A stretch of 64,000 nucleotides of DNA from Fidelibacterota bacterium. Its GTDB lineage: Bacteria; Fidelibacterota; UBA8477; JABMPR01. The DNA is taken from the NCBI GenBank assembly GCA_016844955.1, contig JAERTH010000052.1:16835-80834 (forward strand), read 5' to 3'. The notes beneath the pieces are model-generated. The model worked only from the letters and a program-made list of their open reading frames with translations, had not been told where the DNA came from and searched no databases. Positions 7,987 to 17,109 of the stretch are shown here, piece after piece. The first letter of the stretch is position 1; every line of letters starts with the position of its first letter. The position numbers and the translations under genes are program-made.

Positions 7987-9387
7987 TTATTCAGCACGCT
8001 GTGCCAACAGCCATTGCCAGAAGTCTTCGCTATTATATGCCGGATCCCAGGCATTGTGTGCAGCATCCTTGAATAATGTCAATTGGACATTGGCCTCAAT
8101 ATTCTCCAATCTGTTATACATGAATTGGCTCCCTTGCCAGGGGAGGCCATCATCTTTCAGCCCATGGAAAATCCAGACATTTGATTCAGCCAGCCTTTCA
8201 ACACCGGGGATATCCCTAGCTGCAATGGGGGCAACAGCAGCAAATAATTCTGGATATTTCACTGCCAGCTCCCAGGTCCCAAAACCACCGCGACTTAATC
8301 CTGTGATATACACTCGTTTGGGGTCAACATGATATTCATTGATAATCTTCTGGATTAAGGCATGTGTCCTGTCGGCATCCCACGGGACATTGGCATAAAG
8401 CTGAGGCGCCAGAAGGAGAAATTCTGAGTCTTTCCCGGTTTCAAAAAGTTTAGGGGGGCCAGCTTCCCGGATTTTTTCAATATTATCAATGGCACTTCCC
8501 GATCCATGCAAGAACACCACCAGTGGCCAAGCCACCTGCTGTTCATATCCTCGAGGTAGATAGAGTAAATATTTATCCTCTACCGTGCGTTGCATTACAT
8601 CTGAAAAATGTCTCTGAATGGGGTCAACCAGTGGAAAACCAGGAATCATCTGGGAATCGGTAAACCAGGCCCAAAAATCCTGATCTGCATAAACCTGATC
8701 CCAGATGTTGTGACCTGAGCTATCAAAGACAATCAGCTCAACATCAGCCTTGCAGTAATAATCCAGTTCGAAAAGCATATTCCTGGCATCTTCAATAGGG
8801 ACCAGAGTGTCCATTGCACCATGATAGATGCGTGTGGCTCCATCCCCAATACGACAGATCTCTGTACAGGCTGGAGCACTTATGGGAGCGATTTTTGAAA
8901 AGGTACCAGGATAGCTGGTTGCTACATCCCAGACACCCCAACCACCCCTATCGCCGATTCCGGTGATATACATTCTGTCTAAATCTATGTGGTACTCCGA
9001 CTTCAGGGCATTGAGCAACTGCATAATCGCTTCAGGATCCCAATGAACATCACCTGGCAATTGAGGTGCCACCAGGAAGAAATCCTGTTTAAGTCCCTGC
9101 GCCAGAGCCAGAGGCGGTCCATGTTGTTTGATAAGGTCAATATCGTTGGCGGTCTCAAACCCCGTTAGGTAGAGTACCAGGGGCCAGCTTGATTCAGGTG
9201 AGTAATCCAGGGGTAGATATAGTAAATAATCTAATTCGATGGATTTAGCTATATTGAGCTCAGCACTCCCATACGCTGGTGTAACTGGTCTACTACAGGC
9301 CACCAGAAAAAGCATGGCCATTAATATGGAAAGTTGCTGGGTGGATCTCAAAGATTGACGAGTTAAGTAGCTATATTTGCCAATCAT
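7987..9387 (-). CDS. Tandem alpha/beta-hydrolase lipoprotein, paralogue of the secreted one
   Basis: 466 residues. The N-terminus carries a signal with lipobox LVAC (Cys31) followed by SRPVTP, so the protein is lipid-anchored and needs no T9SS tail, which is indeed absent. It has two alpha/beta-hydrolase domains. Domain 2 has TGLSRGGFG, DDGLPWQGS and AAHNAWDP as nucleophile, acid and histidine regions. Domain 1 has TGIGDRGGWG, the same serine-to-Gly-Asp change as in the neighbouring paralogue, with LVPIEDA and SSGHNIWD still present. The pair looks like a gene duplication: one copy released or surface-displayed by T9SS, the other anchored in a membrane. It is encoded 34 bp after the ADP-ribosylglycohydrolase operon and probably shares its substrate pathway. 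Confidence 0.85.
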   Translation of the reverse strand: MIGKYSYLTRQSLRSTQQLSILMAMLFLVACSRPVTPAYGSAELNIAKSIELDYLLYLPLDYSPESSWPLVLYLTGFETANDIDLIKQHGPPLALAQGLKQDFFLVAPQLPGDVHWDPEAIMQLLNALKSEYHIDLDRMYITGIGDRGGWGVWDVATSYPGTFSKIAPISAPACTEICRIGDGATRIYHGAMDTLVPIEDARNMLFELDYYCKADVELIVFDSSGHNIWDQVYADQDFWAWFTDSQMIPGFPLVDPIQRHFSDVMQRTVEDKYLLYLPRGYEQQVAWPLVVFLHGSGSAIDNIEKIREAGPPKLFETGKDSEFLLLAPQLYANVPWDADRTHALIQKIINEYHVDPKRVYITGLSRGGFGTWELAVKYPELFAAVAPIAARDIPGVERLAESNVWIFHGLKDDGLPWQGSQFMYNRLENIEANVQLTLFKDAAHNAWDPAYNSEDFWQWLLAQRAE

Positions 9388-9421
9388 GTCACAGTGCTCC
9401 TATCTCTAGCTGGTCGTCTCC

Positions 9422-10405
9422 CTATCGCAGGGTTGTAAGTATCTGGGCCACCTCAAACAATTCACGTTTTGCAGCAAACTGGAGACAGGTACCGTGAGGC
9501 TTACGCACTTTCTCAATCCAGGTCTCGGGAATTCCTTCAATTCCCAGGGATGCTCCTGACAGCGCGCCCACAATGGCACCGATGGTATCTGTATCACGGC
9601 CAAAGTTACCTGCGTAAATCATCCCCTGTTTGAATTCCCCTGCCGTGAGTTTGAATACTGCGAATGCGGAAACGACGGCTTCAGGAACCGATGCCTTGTA
9701 TTCGCATCTGATGGCCTGATGGAGAGGCATCCAGGAATCCTCAATACTATGGTCGTATTTTTCCAGGATGTCGAAGGCGGTATCAAATGAATGTTTGAAC
9801 CAACTGCCTTCGGGAGCCCACTTTCTGGCTTCGGCAATAATTTCATCAACGCTGGCTCCTGTTATGGCCACAGCAACCGCTGCTGCCACAGCCTGGGCAC
9901 CCCAGACTCCATCTCGGGCATGGCTGATTTCAGCATCTATACGAGCCAGCTCGGCTGCTAACTCAGGATCTCCGGCAGCAACAATACCCATGGGGGCGGA
10001 GCGCATGGCAGCACCGTCGCTATGCGCATGAGCGTTGTAAATGCCCGTTTCAGGTGCAGTCAAACCACGCTTGATATTGGCAGCAGCTTCCCGCTCGCTG
10101 GCTCCGCCACGTTTCAATTCATCTTCAACCAGTACATGCTCTTTCCAGGCAGCCAGGACATGTTCAGGTGTTGGCTGACCTTTGGAATTAATTAAAATTT
10201 CTGCACTGAGCAGGGCAAACTCGGTATCATCCGTACTGAATGAAGGTTTCTCAGGCCAATCCATGGTAATGCCATACAGGAACTGATTGTCATCGTCGCG
10301 GCAGGCATCGCCAAAAGCATCGCCTATAGCCAGGCCAACCAGACATCCCGAGGCTTTTGATTCATATTGTTGCTGATTGAGTGATAGTTTTTCTGAAGCT
10401 GACAT
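9422..10405 (-). CDS. ADP-ribosylglycohydrolase-family protein 1
   Basis: 327 residues, a complete DraG/ARH all-helical domain. These enzymes remove ADP-ribose or related ribosyl groups using two metal ions (commonly Mg2+). Both metal-binding segments are intact: FSTDDTEFALL (Asp59, Asp60, Thr61, Glu62) and NFGRDTDTIGAI (around residues 268-277). Also seen are CLVGLAIGDAFGD at the N-terminus and HARDGVWGAQAVAAAVAVA in the middle. No signal peptide, so cytoplasmic. It is the last of four consecutive family members, 18 bp after the previous one. In this setting (sugar ABC importer, ribokinase) it may hydrolyse an imported ribosyl compound rather than a modified protein; that is inference. Confidence 0.88.
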   Translation of the reverse strand: MSASEKLSLNQQQYESKASGCLVGLAIGDAFGDACRDDDNQFLYGITMDWPEKPSFSTDDTEFALLSAEILINSKGQPTPEHVLAAWKEHVLVEDELKRGGASEREAAANIKRGLTAPETGIYNAHAHSDGAAMRSAPMGIVAAGDPELAAELARIDAEISHARDGVWGAQAVAAAVAVAITGASVDEIIAEARKWAPEGSWFKHSFDTAFDILEKYDHSIEDSWMPLHQAIRCEYKASVPEAVVSAFAVFKLTAGEFKQGMIYAGNFGRDTDTIGAIVGALSGASLGIEGIPETWIEKVRKPHGTCLQFAAKRELFEVAQILTTLR

Positions 10406-10423
10406 TTTATATCCTTATCATTA

Positions 10424-11815
10424 TTAGAAATCGTCTGATCCAGCTATAACACTGGAATCTTGATCTGCTTGCATTCCAATGGACATGGCCAGAGTTCGTT
10501 GCGCAAGATCAGTGAATTTTGAATTGTCAAAGCCACCCAGACTGGAGCGAACCTGGTTTTTCAGGGGATCAATCCATTTTGCAGGGAGCGCTTTGGCTCC
10601 GGTGAGCACCCCAATAATTGAGCCACTGGTGGCACCATTACAATCAGTATCCCACCCCCCCATCACAGCATTGGTAATGGTTTTTTCATAGTCTCCCTGA
10701 CCATGAAGCAAGGCTGCCACGGTGAGTGCGGCATTATTGAGAGTATGTACCCAGTGATAGTGTCCGAATTGAGCGTACAGGCGATCCGCCACATCTTCCC
10801 ACTCCATTTCCTCCACTGGCAATTCCAATACGAAGTTAATGGCAGCGGCAAATCTTGATTTCGGAGGTATTTGTTCCAGCCCGATCTCCATCAAGCGTCT
10901 TAAATCCTTTACAACAAATGCGGCTGCGATAACAGCGGCAAAAAACATTTCGCCATAGACACCCGTTCTCACATGGGTGACGCGTCCATCCCGCCAGGCC
11001 AATTCAGCTGCTTTCCTGGGATCACCGGGACAGACATAGCCCCACAGATCAGCTCGAATCTGCGCACCAATCCATTCACGAAATGGGTTCAGAGTTGTAC
11101 CTGATTCTGGTGGTGATATCCCGTTCAAAAGATTTTGGTAAGCGATGCGTTCCGCTGTGAACACCTCAAAAACCGGTAATTTGTTTAACCAGGTGGTACC
11201 GAGTTCAGCACTGGAAAAGTTGGGACCATAGGTTTCTAGAACCAGGAGACTGAGCATAGTGAAATTCAGGTCATCATCTTCAGGCATGCACTGTATGTTT
11301 TCCCGCAGACTCTCGAAGCCCCAGCGTCGCTTCCAGGGATATTTCTCCAGGATATCTTCCGGCATACCGACCTGTGTGAAATAATTGTCCAATGGCCAGG
11401 CTTCGTTTGATTCCAGCATTTCCCGGATGATGGTACGGTGATAACGTTCTATGGGTTTTCCCAGGAGACAGCCACCAGCTCGGCCTAACCACCCTCCCAG
11501 AATGGCATCGTACTGAGCTTGTTCATCCATTTCCAGGGACATGCGTCCGCCTGATGGATCCAGAATTAAAAGTTTGTGAATTTCTGAAATGTCATTGGGC
11601 TCCTGCTGGTTGAGATCAGGAGGTATCAATTTTGACGAAAGACTCTGTAAAGCTTGAAGTGCTACTTCCTGGAGACTTTCTGAAGGTTGTGTTTTCAGTT
11701 TTTCCTGAATGATCTTGAACAAGGCTTCTGCTTCACTGACATCAACACCCTCATCCTTGCTCTGGATCAGTTCAAATTCAAGCCGTTCTACATAATCCAA
11801 ATAGCGAATGATCAT
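10424..11815 (-). CDS. ADP-ribosylglycohydrolase-family protein 2, with N-terminal extension
   Basis: 463 residues. The first 100 form a helical extension of unknown role (RYLDYVERLEFEL, then ALFKIIQEKL). The DraG-like domain starts at YDAILGGWLGRAGGCLLGK and has metal-site segments MPEDDDLNFTML (Asp180-182) and GGWDTDCNGATSG (the GxDTD element), so it is likely active. GRVTHVRTGVYGEMFFAA is the family's central motif. This longer subgroup differs clearly from the compact members on each side, so the array is not a recent tandem duplication. It starts 2 bp after the stop of the upstream gene, pointing to translational coupling. Cytoplasmic. Confidence 0.85.
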   Translation of the reverse strand: MIIRYLDYVERLEFELIQSKDEGVDVSEAEALFKIIQEKLKTQPSESLQEVALQALQSLSSKLIPPDLNQQEPNDISEIHKLLILDPSGGRMSLEMDEQAQYDAILGGWLGRAGGCLLGKPIERYHRTIIREMLESNEAWPLDNYFTQVGMPEDILEKYPWKRRWGFESLRENIQCMPEDDDLNFTMLSLLVLETYGPNFSSAELGTTWLNKLPVFEVFTAERIAYQNLLNGISPPESGTTLNPFREWIGAQIRADLWGYVCPGDPRKAAELAWRDGRVTHVRTGVYGEMFFAAVIAAAFVVKDLRRLMEIGLEQIPPKSRFAAAINFVLELPVEEMEWEDVADRLYAQFGHYHWVHTLNNAALTVAALLHGQGDYEKTITNAVMGGWDTDCNGATSGSIIGVLTGAKALPAKWIDPLKNQVRSSLGGFDNSKFTDLAQRTLAMSIGMQADQDSSVIAGSDDF

Positions 11816-11817
11816 TA

Positions 11818-12876
11818 TTATTCCTGATCCTTGTTAATTGAGGGATTTAGATTTTCAAGTCGTAAAGCCAATTCGGCCAGATCCAGAATCTTGAGATCGG
11901 GTAAGCTGTGGCCTGCCAAGCTCGTCATGGTCTTGTCAGCCATGAGGATTGGCTGCGGGGAAAGAATCGCCGCCAGAGCCGCACTGAGGGCCAGCAAGCC
12001 GGCGCCAGCCGATGGAACCAGGGCGGCACAGGCCAACATTTTGTCAAAATCACCCTTACAAGTTTTGAGGATCGCCAGGAGGCAGGCCAGAATCTCATGT
12101 GCAATATTACCATAGCTGTAAATCTGATTGCAAACATCGGCATTGAGAAACCGGGCTAATTCCAGAACATTTCCATTGTGCTGTTCACATCCAATGAGGG
12201 CTGATGACACACAGGTCTTAGCCATTGAATCCTGGGGCAGGCACTGGATGGCTTCCTGAATCATTGTATCCACTTGATCACCATTGCTCGCCAGACTGAA
12301 CAAGGTTGCTACGGAGAGGGCTGACCATATCCCGTCTTCGAAGTGGGTGAAGGCAGCGTCAAGTTTTGTCTGATTCTGGGCAAGTTCCATATTGCTGGAG
12401 TGAACAGTCCCAATGATGGCCGCCCTTCCCAGTGCAGCATCATCAAAATAGTGTGGATTAAAACGTCCGGTTTGCGGGGCAGTCATTCCGGTTTCAATAT
12501 TTCTCAGGGTTGCCTGAATACTGATTCGACCACGGATATCTTTGCGAGATGCGGCTAATTTCTGCCAGGCAGCATCCAGTACTCCATGACTCAATTCCCC
12601 TGAATTCTCTGCCAGGAGTGATGCTGTCCAAGCGGCCCATTCGGTAATATCTCCAGGGGCTGGTTTTAATGGCTCGGGTGTTTGGTTTAGAGAAAAGGGT
12701 TTGGGATGACTGGTAATATGCTCATCTCTTGACTCAGTTTCTATATTACGTCTAATTCGACTCAACCAGAGGGGTAAATTCTGGCTGCGTTCGTACATGC
12801 TGGTCCAGCTTAATGCTTCGCCATAGGCCATTCCAAAGAGTACAGATCTCAGGGGTGATGTGATTCGTTCAGACAT
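11818..12876 (-). CDS. ADP-ribosylglycohydrolase-like protein 3, probable pseudoenzyme
   Basis: 352 residues, recognisably DraG-fold: SVLFGMAYGEALSW at the start, TGRFNPHYFDDAALGRAAI and HFEDGIWSALSVATLF in the middle. The catalytic metal ligands are degraded. The TDDTE segment reads GDITEW (residues 75-80, one Asp lost), and the C-terminal GRDTDT segment is replaced by LVPSAGAGLLALSAALAA with no acidic residue. The frame is intact over its full length, so this is divergence rather than decay. It overlaps its upstream neighbour by 8 bp and lies 2 bp before the next gene. It may be a regulatory or binding partner of the active paralogues, but that is inference. Confidence 0.75.
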   Translation of the reverse strand: MSERITSPLRSVLFGMAYGEALSWTSMYERSQNLPLWLSRIRRNIETESRDEHITSHPKPFSLNQTPEPLKPAPGDITEWAAWTASLLAENSGELSHGVLDAAWQKLAASRKDIRGRISIQATLRNIETGMTAPQTGRFNPHYFDDAALGRAAIIGTVHSSNMELAQNQTKLDAAFTHFEDGIWSALSVATLFSLASNGDQVDTMIQEAIQCLPQDSMAKTCVSSALIGCEQHNGNVLELARFLNADVCNQIYSYGNIAHEILACLLAILKTCKGDFDKMLACAALVPSAGAGLLALSAALAAILSPQPILMADKTMTSLAGHSLPDLKILDLAELALRLENLNPSINKDQE

Positions 12877-13876
12877 TAGTCATCCCCCCGGATTCTGCAA
12901 TTTCTGCCAGTAGCTCAGCTGTTTTCCTCAAACTCACACCCGCCACGGATCGGACACACCGACCGGGTATTGCCTCGGTTTTTTCACACCAGGCCTGGGG
13001 AAGTTTGGCATAACCCAGACCAGCACCCAGGATACCTCCAGCGATAGCTGCGATGGTATCTGAATCACGACCTAAATTCACACCAGCCAGGATGGTTTCT
13101 GGATATACTCCATGGCCCGCTACCAATAAGCCAAATGCCAGCCCCACGGCTTCAGGAGCCAAGTCCGCCCAGTGGTAGTAGTCACAAGCCAATGCGGCGT
13201 AAAGCGGCATAATTGCGGATCTGGCACTATCAGATTGTTCGCCAATCTTAATAGCCTTTTGAATATTAAATGCAGTCCAGGAGTCACTTGGAATTACCTG
13301 AGTTGCAGCGGTGCATATTTCTTGGATAGTGGCTCCAGCAATTGCCACTGAAACGGCCGCGGCGACAGCCTGTCCCCCATAAATCCCTTCTCCAGCATGA
13401 CTCACCTGACCAAAGGTTTTGGCCAGTTCACTGGCTTTATCCGGCTGTCCAGGATAAACACAGCCAAAAGGGGAAGCGCACATTGCCAGGCCATCACTCC
13501 AACTGTGAATATGCTTTCCCGAAACTGGTGGCTTGAGTCCTTTCAATAGATTCTGCAATGCCAGGGCTTCGCTGAATCCTGCTCCCTTATAGGACTGCGA
13601 GTTATGGTATATGTCTTTGACCCAATGTTCAGCGATAGTATCAGAAGCGATGCTCAGTCCATATTGACTAAGTAGCTGAGCATAAAATACTGTGAATTCA
13701 GTATCATCGGTCCCGGCTTGATCTGGCCGCAGAAAATCCTGGATATAACCATATTTTTCGGCGATGCTTTCTGGCGCCATACCCTCGGTATCAGCACCAA
13801 GTGCATCACCCACGGCCAACCCGAACAGGGCTCCCGATATGCGATCAGACAGATGCTCTTGAATCATTTTTACCAT
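12869..13876 (-). CDS. ADP-ribosylglycohydrolase-family protein 4
   Basis: 335 residues, compact DraG/ARH domain. Metal-site segments are GTDDTEFTVFYAQLL (Asp57, Asp58, Glu60) and NLGRDSDTIAAIAGG near the C-terminus, both intact. SGALFGLAVGDALGAD and SHAGEGIYGGQAVAAAVSVA are further family marks. Two ATGs lie close together (13876 and 13867). The first overlaps the stop of the binding-protein gene, so all four hydrolases follow the ABC transporter in one transcription unit. No signal peptide. The closest relative in the window is the 327-residue member. The imported substrate of the adjoining transporter is the likeliest target (inference). Confidence 0.88.
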   Translation of the reverse strand: MVKMIQEHLSDRISGALFGLAVGDALGADTEGMAPESIAEKYGYIQDFLRPDQAGTDDTEFTVFYAQLLSQYGLSIASDTIAEHWVKDIYHNSQSYKGAGFSEALALQNLLKGLKPPVSGKHIHSWSDGLAMCASPFGCVYPGQPDKASELAKTFGQVSHAGEGIYGGQAVAAAVSVAIAGATIQEICTAATQVIPSDSWTAFNIQKAIKIGEQSDSARSAIMPLYAALACDYYHWADLAPEAVGLAFGLLVAGHGVYPETILAGVNLGRDSDTIAAIAGGILGAGLGYAKLPQAWCEKTEAIPGRCVRSVAGVSLRKTAELLAEIAESGGMTNV

Positions 13877-15234
13877 TTGAGTCCTCTTACCTGATAACGT
13901 GCCAGCACTGAGTTGCTCTCTTTTTCAATTCGGTCGGCTGTCTCCTCCAGGCTGATGCGGCCCGAGAAAAACTCCTGAAAAACCGGATTGGCAACCCGAC
14001 TTTTCCACTCAATATAACCAGGCAGTCCAACCCAGGGTCCGGCAGATAGATATTGTGCTGATTCGGTTACAACCTTCCACCCATTTGAACTTTCCTGAAA
14101 CATTGGATCAGCCAGACTGGATTTTCTGGCTGGCATCATCCAATCAGAGGCTGCCAGACGGGTCATATTCTCTGAGCTCAGTAAAAACTCAATGAATTCC
14201 ATGGCTTTAGCCTGCCGGGTACAGGATTTTGGGATGCTCAGGGTTTGGGTATTTAATCCCATGGCCTGTGTTTTGGCCTTCATAGGTGGCATGACTGACC
14301 ACCTGAAATTCTCATCCGCATTTTCAACGACCTGTTGTCGCGCCCAGGAACCGACACCTACTAACATGGCATACTTCCCGCTCAGGAACCCTGGCATCAT
14401 TTCAGTGCTGGACTTGCCCACGCTGGAGGGTGACATGGTTTTCTCTTCATACAGCATACTAGAAATCCTGCCTAACAAGTCTTGCTCGGGTTCGGATACT
14501 CTGGTTACCAGATTGCCATCCTCATCATGATAAAAGAAGGATCCACCAAAAGCGATGGAGTGGTTCATGATAAAATTTGCACTACGGCGCAGACCCATAG
14601 CCAAGCCCCATTGGTCTGTGATTCCATCACTATTTTTATCCAGGGTTAATTTCTGGGCAGCAACGCTCAAGTCATCCCAACTCCAGGGCTCTTCAAAGGT
14701 GGGAGGAATGATACCGGCCTCTTCCAGCAAATCCTGATTGTAGAGCACCAAGAATGACTCGTTTATAAACGGAATTCCCACGACTTCACCGGTAGACCGA
14801 GTGACTGAAGCCCAATCAACGGGCAAGATGTCATTCCGCAATTCATCTGAAATGTAGGGTGATAAGTCCGCTACATATCCCCTCAGGGCAAAATCTACGA
14901 CGATGGCTGACTCATAGTGAAAAATATCGGGGATATCCCCAGTCTCGAATCCGGTGATGAGGTAGTCGTGAATGGCGTTCCAGCTGCCCTGGATAAATTG
15001 GACGGACTGCTCGGGGTGCTCATCATTCCATTGGGCGGTAATTTCCTGGACTGCAGCCACGGCATCCACCTGCCAGGCCAGGCTGAGGAATTTGAGGGGA
15101 CCCGTTTGCTCGCGGGATTCCGCATGTCGCATGGAACGCTCCCCTGCGATGTAAAATGATATCACGACCAGTGCCAGAGCACCAGCAATCAGAAAACCCT
15201 TATAGTAAAGCAGGAAGGAAATTAATCGTCGCAT
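13870..15234 (-). CDS. Sugar ABC transporter substrate-binding protein (family 1)
   Basis: 454 residues from ATG 15234, chosen over an in-frame start at 15279 because it lies 2 bp after the stop of the permease gene and directly begins MRRLISFLLYYKGFLIAG. A single N-terminal hydrophobic segment (FLIAGALALVVISFYIAG) without lipobox cysteine suggests a membrane-anchored periplasmic protein. The body is a MalE/UgpB-type solute-binding fold: FLSLAWQVDAVAAVQEIT, GYVADLSPYI, YNQDLLEEAGI, WSWDDLSVAAQKLT. Such proteins bind oligosaccharides or glycosides for import. It is followed by the ADP-ribosylglycohydrolases and preceded by its two permeases. Confidence 0.88.
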   Translation of the reverse strand: MRRLISFLLYYKGFLIAGALALVVISFYIAGERSMRHAESREQTGPLKFLSLAWQVDAVAAVQEITAQWNDEHPEQSVQFIQGSWNAIHDYLITGFETGDIPDIFHYESAIVVDFALRGYVADLSPYISDELRNDILPVDWASVTRSTGEVVGIPFINESFLVLYNQDLLEEAGIIPPTFEEPWSWDDLSVAAQKLTLDKNSDGITDQWGLAMGLRRSANFIMNHSIAFGGSFFYHDEDGNLVTRVSEPEQDLLGRISSMLYEEKTMSPSSVGKSSTEMMPGFLSGKYAMLVGVGSWARQQVVENADENFRWSVMPPMKAKTQAMGLNTQTLSIPKSCTRQAKAMEFIEFLLSSENMTRLAASDWMMPARKSSLADPMFQESSNGWKVVTESAQYLSAGPWVGLPGYIEWKSRVANPVFQEFFSGRISLEETADRIEKESNSVLARYQVRGLKW

Positions 15235-15236
15235 GG

Positions 15237-16100
15237 CTACCCTTTCACCGCACCCTGGAGGGTACCCGATGTGAACCATTTTCGCAGGACGGCGAACAGA
15301 ATTATTGAGGGAATGGTGGCCATAAAACTGGCTGCAGCCAGAGGTCCGGTTCTGGCCTGACCTTCAATGCCGGTGAAGCGAGCCAGCTCGACAGGTAAGG
15401 TGGATAAATCAGGGCTTTTCAGTAATACCAGGGCAAAGAAAAACTCATTCCAGGCCGTGATGAAGGCAAACATAACTGAGGCTCCAATGGCTGGTAGCAA
15501 TAATGGCATAATTATCTTGTAGATGATCTGGGTCTGACTGGCACCATCAATTGCGGCGGCTTCCTCCAATTCCACAGGAATTTCTTTTACATAGCCCTGC
15601 AACATCCAGAGCACGAAGGGTATATCCCAAACGACATAGACCAATACTAAGCCAGCCAGAGTATCGGTTAATTGCAGGGATCGCAATATCATATACAATG
15701 GAATCATGATTAGAATGGCGGGGAAAATCTGTGTAGTCAGAATCCAGCCCATGACAGCCTTGTTAATTGAGGTTTTATAACGCGTGAGCGCATACGCGGC
15801 TGGCAAAGATATTAAGACCACGATCACTGAAGTTATACAGCCAACATAAAAACTATTCAGAATACTCTTCAGTAGACGTTCTTCTTTGAGCACTGAGAAA
15901 TAGTGCTCTCCTGTGAATACCTTGGGAATGAGAGTGGGGATACCAGAATAAATTTCAGGTGTGGGTTTGAAGGAGGTCGATATCATCCACAGTAGCGGAA
16001 AAAGCAAGTATATCAGGTAGGTGAGGATCAGCAGATGCATGATGGTTTTAGTCAATCCGCGTTTCATCAGGTGCAGCGAAAACATTTCGGGTCTCTGCAT
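15237..16100 (-). CDS. Sugar ABC transporter permease, MalG/UgpE type
   Basis: 287 residues with six predicted helices. The cytoplasmic EAA loop is clear: LEEAAAIDGASQTQIIYKI, then IMPLLLPAIGASVMFAFITAW (split here as two pieces) followed by NEFFFALVLL, the standard MalG-type signature that contacts the ATPase. It overlaps the other permease by one base and the binding protein by near contact, so the three are translationally coupled. Inner membrane. No ATP-binding subunit is encoded nearby, so a shared MsiK/MalK-type ATPase elsewhere in the genome would be needed. Confidence 0.9.
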   Translation of the reverse strand: MQRPEMFSLHLMKRGLTKTIMHLLILTYLIYLLFPLLWMISTSFKPTPEIYSGIPTLIPKVFTGEHYFSVLKEERLLKSILNSFYVGCITSVIVVLISLPAAYALTRYKTSINKAVMGWILTTQIFPAILIMIPLYMILRSLQLTDTLAGLVLVYVVWDIPFVLWMLQGYVKEIPVELEEAAAIDGASQTQIIYKIIMPLLLPAIGASVMFAFITAWNEFFFALVLLKSPDLSTLPVELARFTGIEGQARTGPLAAASFMATIPSIILFAVLRKWFTSGTLQGAVKG

Positions 16101-17002
16101 TATTCGCCCATCCTTTCCTTCAGCTGGACTCGCAGATAAAAGAATAGAAAGAGTGAAATGATAATCACCATGACATTGCCAATGGCCGCTGCGTAGCCTA
16201 CATAGCCATAGCGAAAAGCCTCTTCATAGGCAGCCAACATTGGGAGCCTGGTTAATCCGCCCGGTCCTCCTTCGGTAAGAATCCAGACCAGGCCGAAAGC
16301 GTTAAAATTCCACATAAAGGACAGTGAAACTACAGCTGCCATGATGGGTTTCATTAGTGGCAGCGTGATATGCCTGAATTTTCGCAAACTGGTGGCACCA
16401 TCCAATTCAGCGGCTTCATACAGGCTTGAAGGGATGGTTTTCAACCCCGCCAGAAAAAAAAGTGCCGCTTTGGGTATTTCTCCCCAAACGCCAGCCACAA
16501 TAATGGCCGGAATAGCCCACTCGAAACTGGTTAGCCAGTTGATAGGTTCGTTGATGAGTCCCCATTGAGTAAGAATCAGGTTCAAAGCACCTGTATCGGG
16601 GCTATAAATCTGCCTCCAGATCAATCCCCGCACAATGGGTGGCATAGCCCACGGCACAAGCATGAGGACTGTATAGATGGGGATTAATCTCAATCCCTGA
16701 TTGAGCAAAAGAGCCAACCCTAGTCCTAGCCCAATTTGCAAAGCTGTAACAATGGCTGTCCACAAAAAACCAACCCCCATGGAGCGCCAGAAAAACCGGT
16801 CGTGAAGCATAATGCGATAATTTTCCAGACCGGAGAAATGCATTTGTCCGCCAAGCTCATAGTCCGTGAAGCCGATATAGATTCCGCGGAGCAGTGGCAC
16901 CAGAGAGATCAGCATGACTGGTACCAGTATAGGTAACAGGAGCTGAAGTTGATCCAAATTCTGATTTTTGGGTCGGGAGGTCAGAACCGAGTTAAGGGAC
17001 AT
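16100..17002 (-). CDS. Sugar ABC transporter permease, MalF/UgpA type
   Basis: 300 residues with six predicted helices. The EAA loop reads LYEAAELDGATSLRKFRHI followed by TLPLMKPIMAAVV. RGIYIGFTDYELGG in the first periplasmic part is typical of the UgpA/MalF branch. It is the first gene of the transporter part of the operon; the ribokinase lies 107 bp upstream, and this gap (17003-17109) may hold an internal promoter. It pairs with the MalG-type permease to form the membrane channel. Confidence 0.9.
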   Translation of the reverse strand: MSLNSVLTSRPKNQNLDQLQLLLPILVPVMLISLVPLLRGIYIGFTDYELGGQMHFSGLENYRIMLHDRFFWRSMGVGFLWTAIVTALQIGLGLGLALLLNQGLRLIPIYTVLMLVPWAMPPIVRGLIWRQIYSPDTGALNLILTQWGLINEPINWLTSFEWAIPAIIVAGVWGEIPKAALFFLAGLKTIPSSLYEAAELDGATSLRKFRHITLPLMKPIMAAVVSLSFMWNFNAFGLVWILTEGGPGGLTRLPMLAAYEEAFRYGYVGYAAAIGNVMVIIISLFLFFYLRVQLKERMGE

Positions 17003-17109
17003 AGTTGATGGACTATGATTTAGATTTTAATGAGTAGCAATTTACACACATGATCGTTAAACATAGCTCCCAGGCTGAATAAAGACAAGACCAGCTCTTC
17101 CATGTCCGA

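Noticed and set aside
11818..12876. Possible frameshifted or decayed hydrolase gene
   Set aside because: The frame is intact over its full length with coupled neighbours; loss of metal ligands fits divergence.
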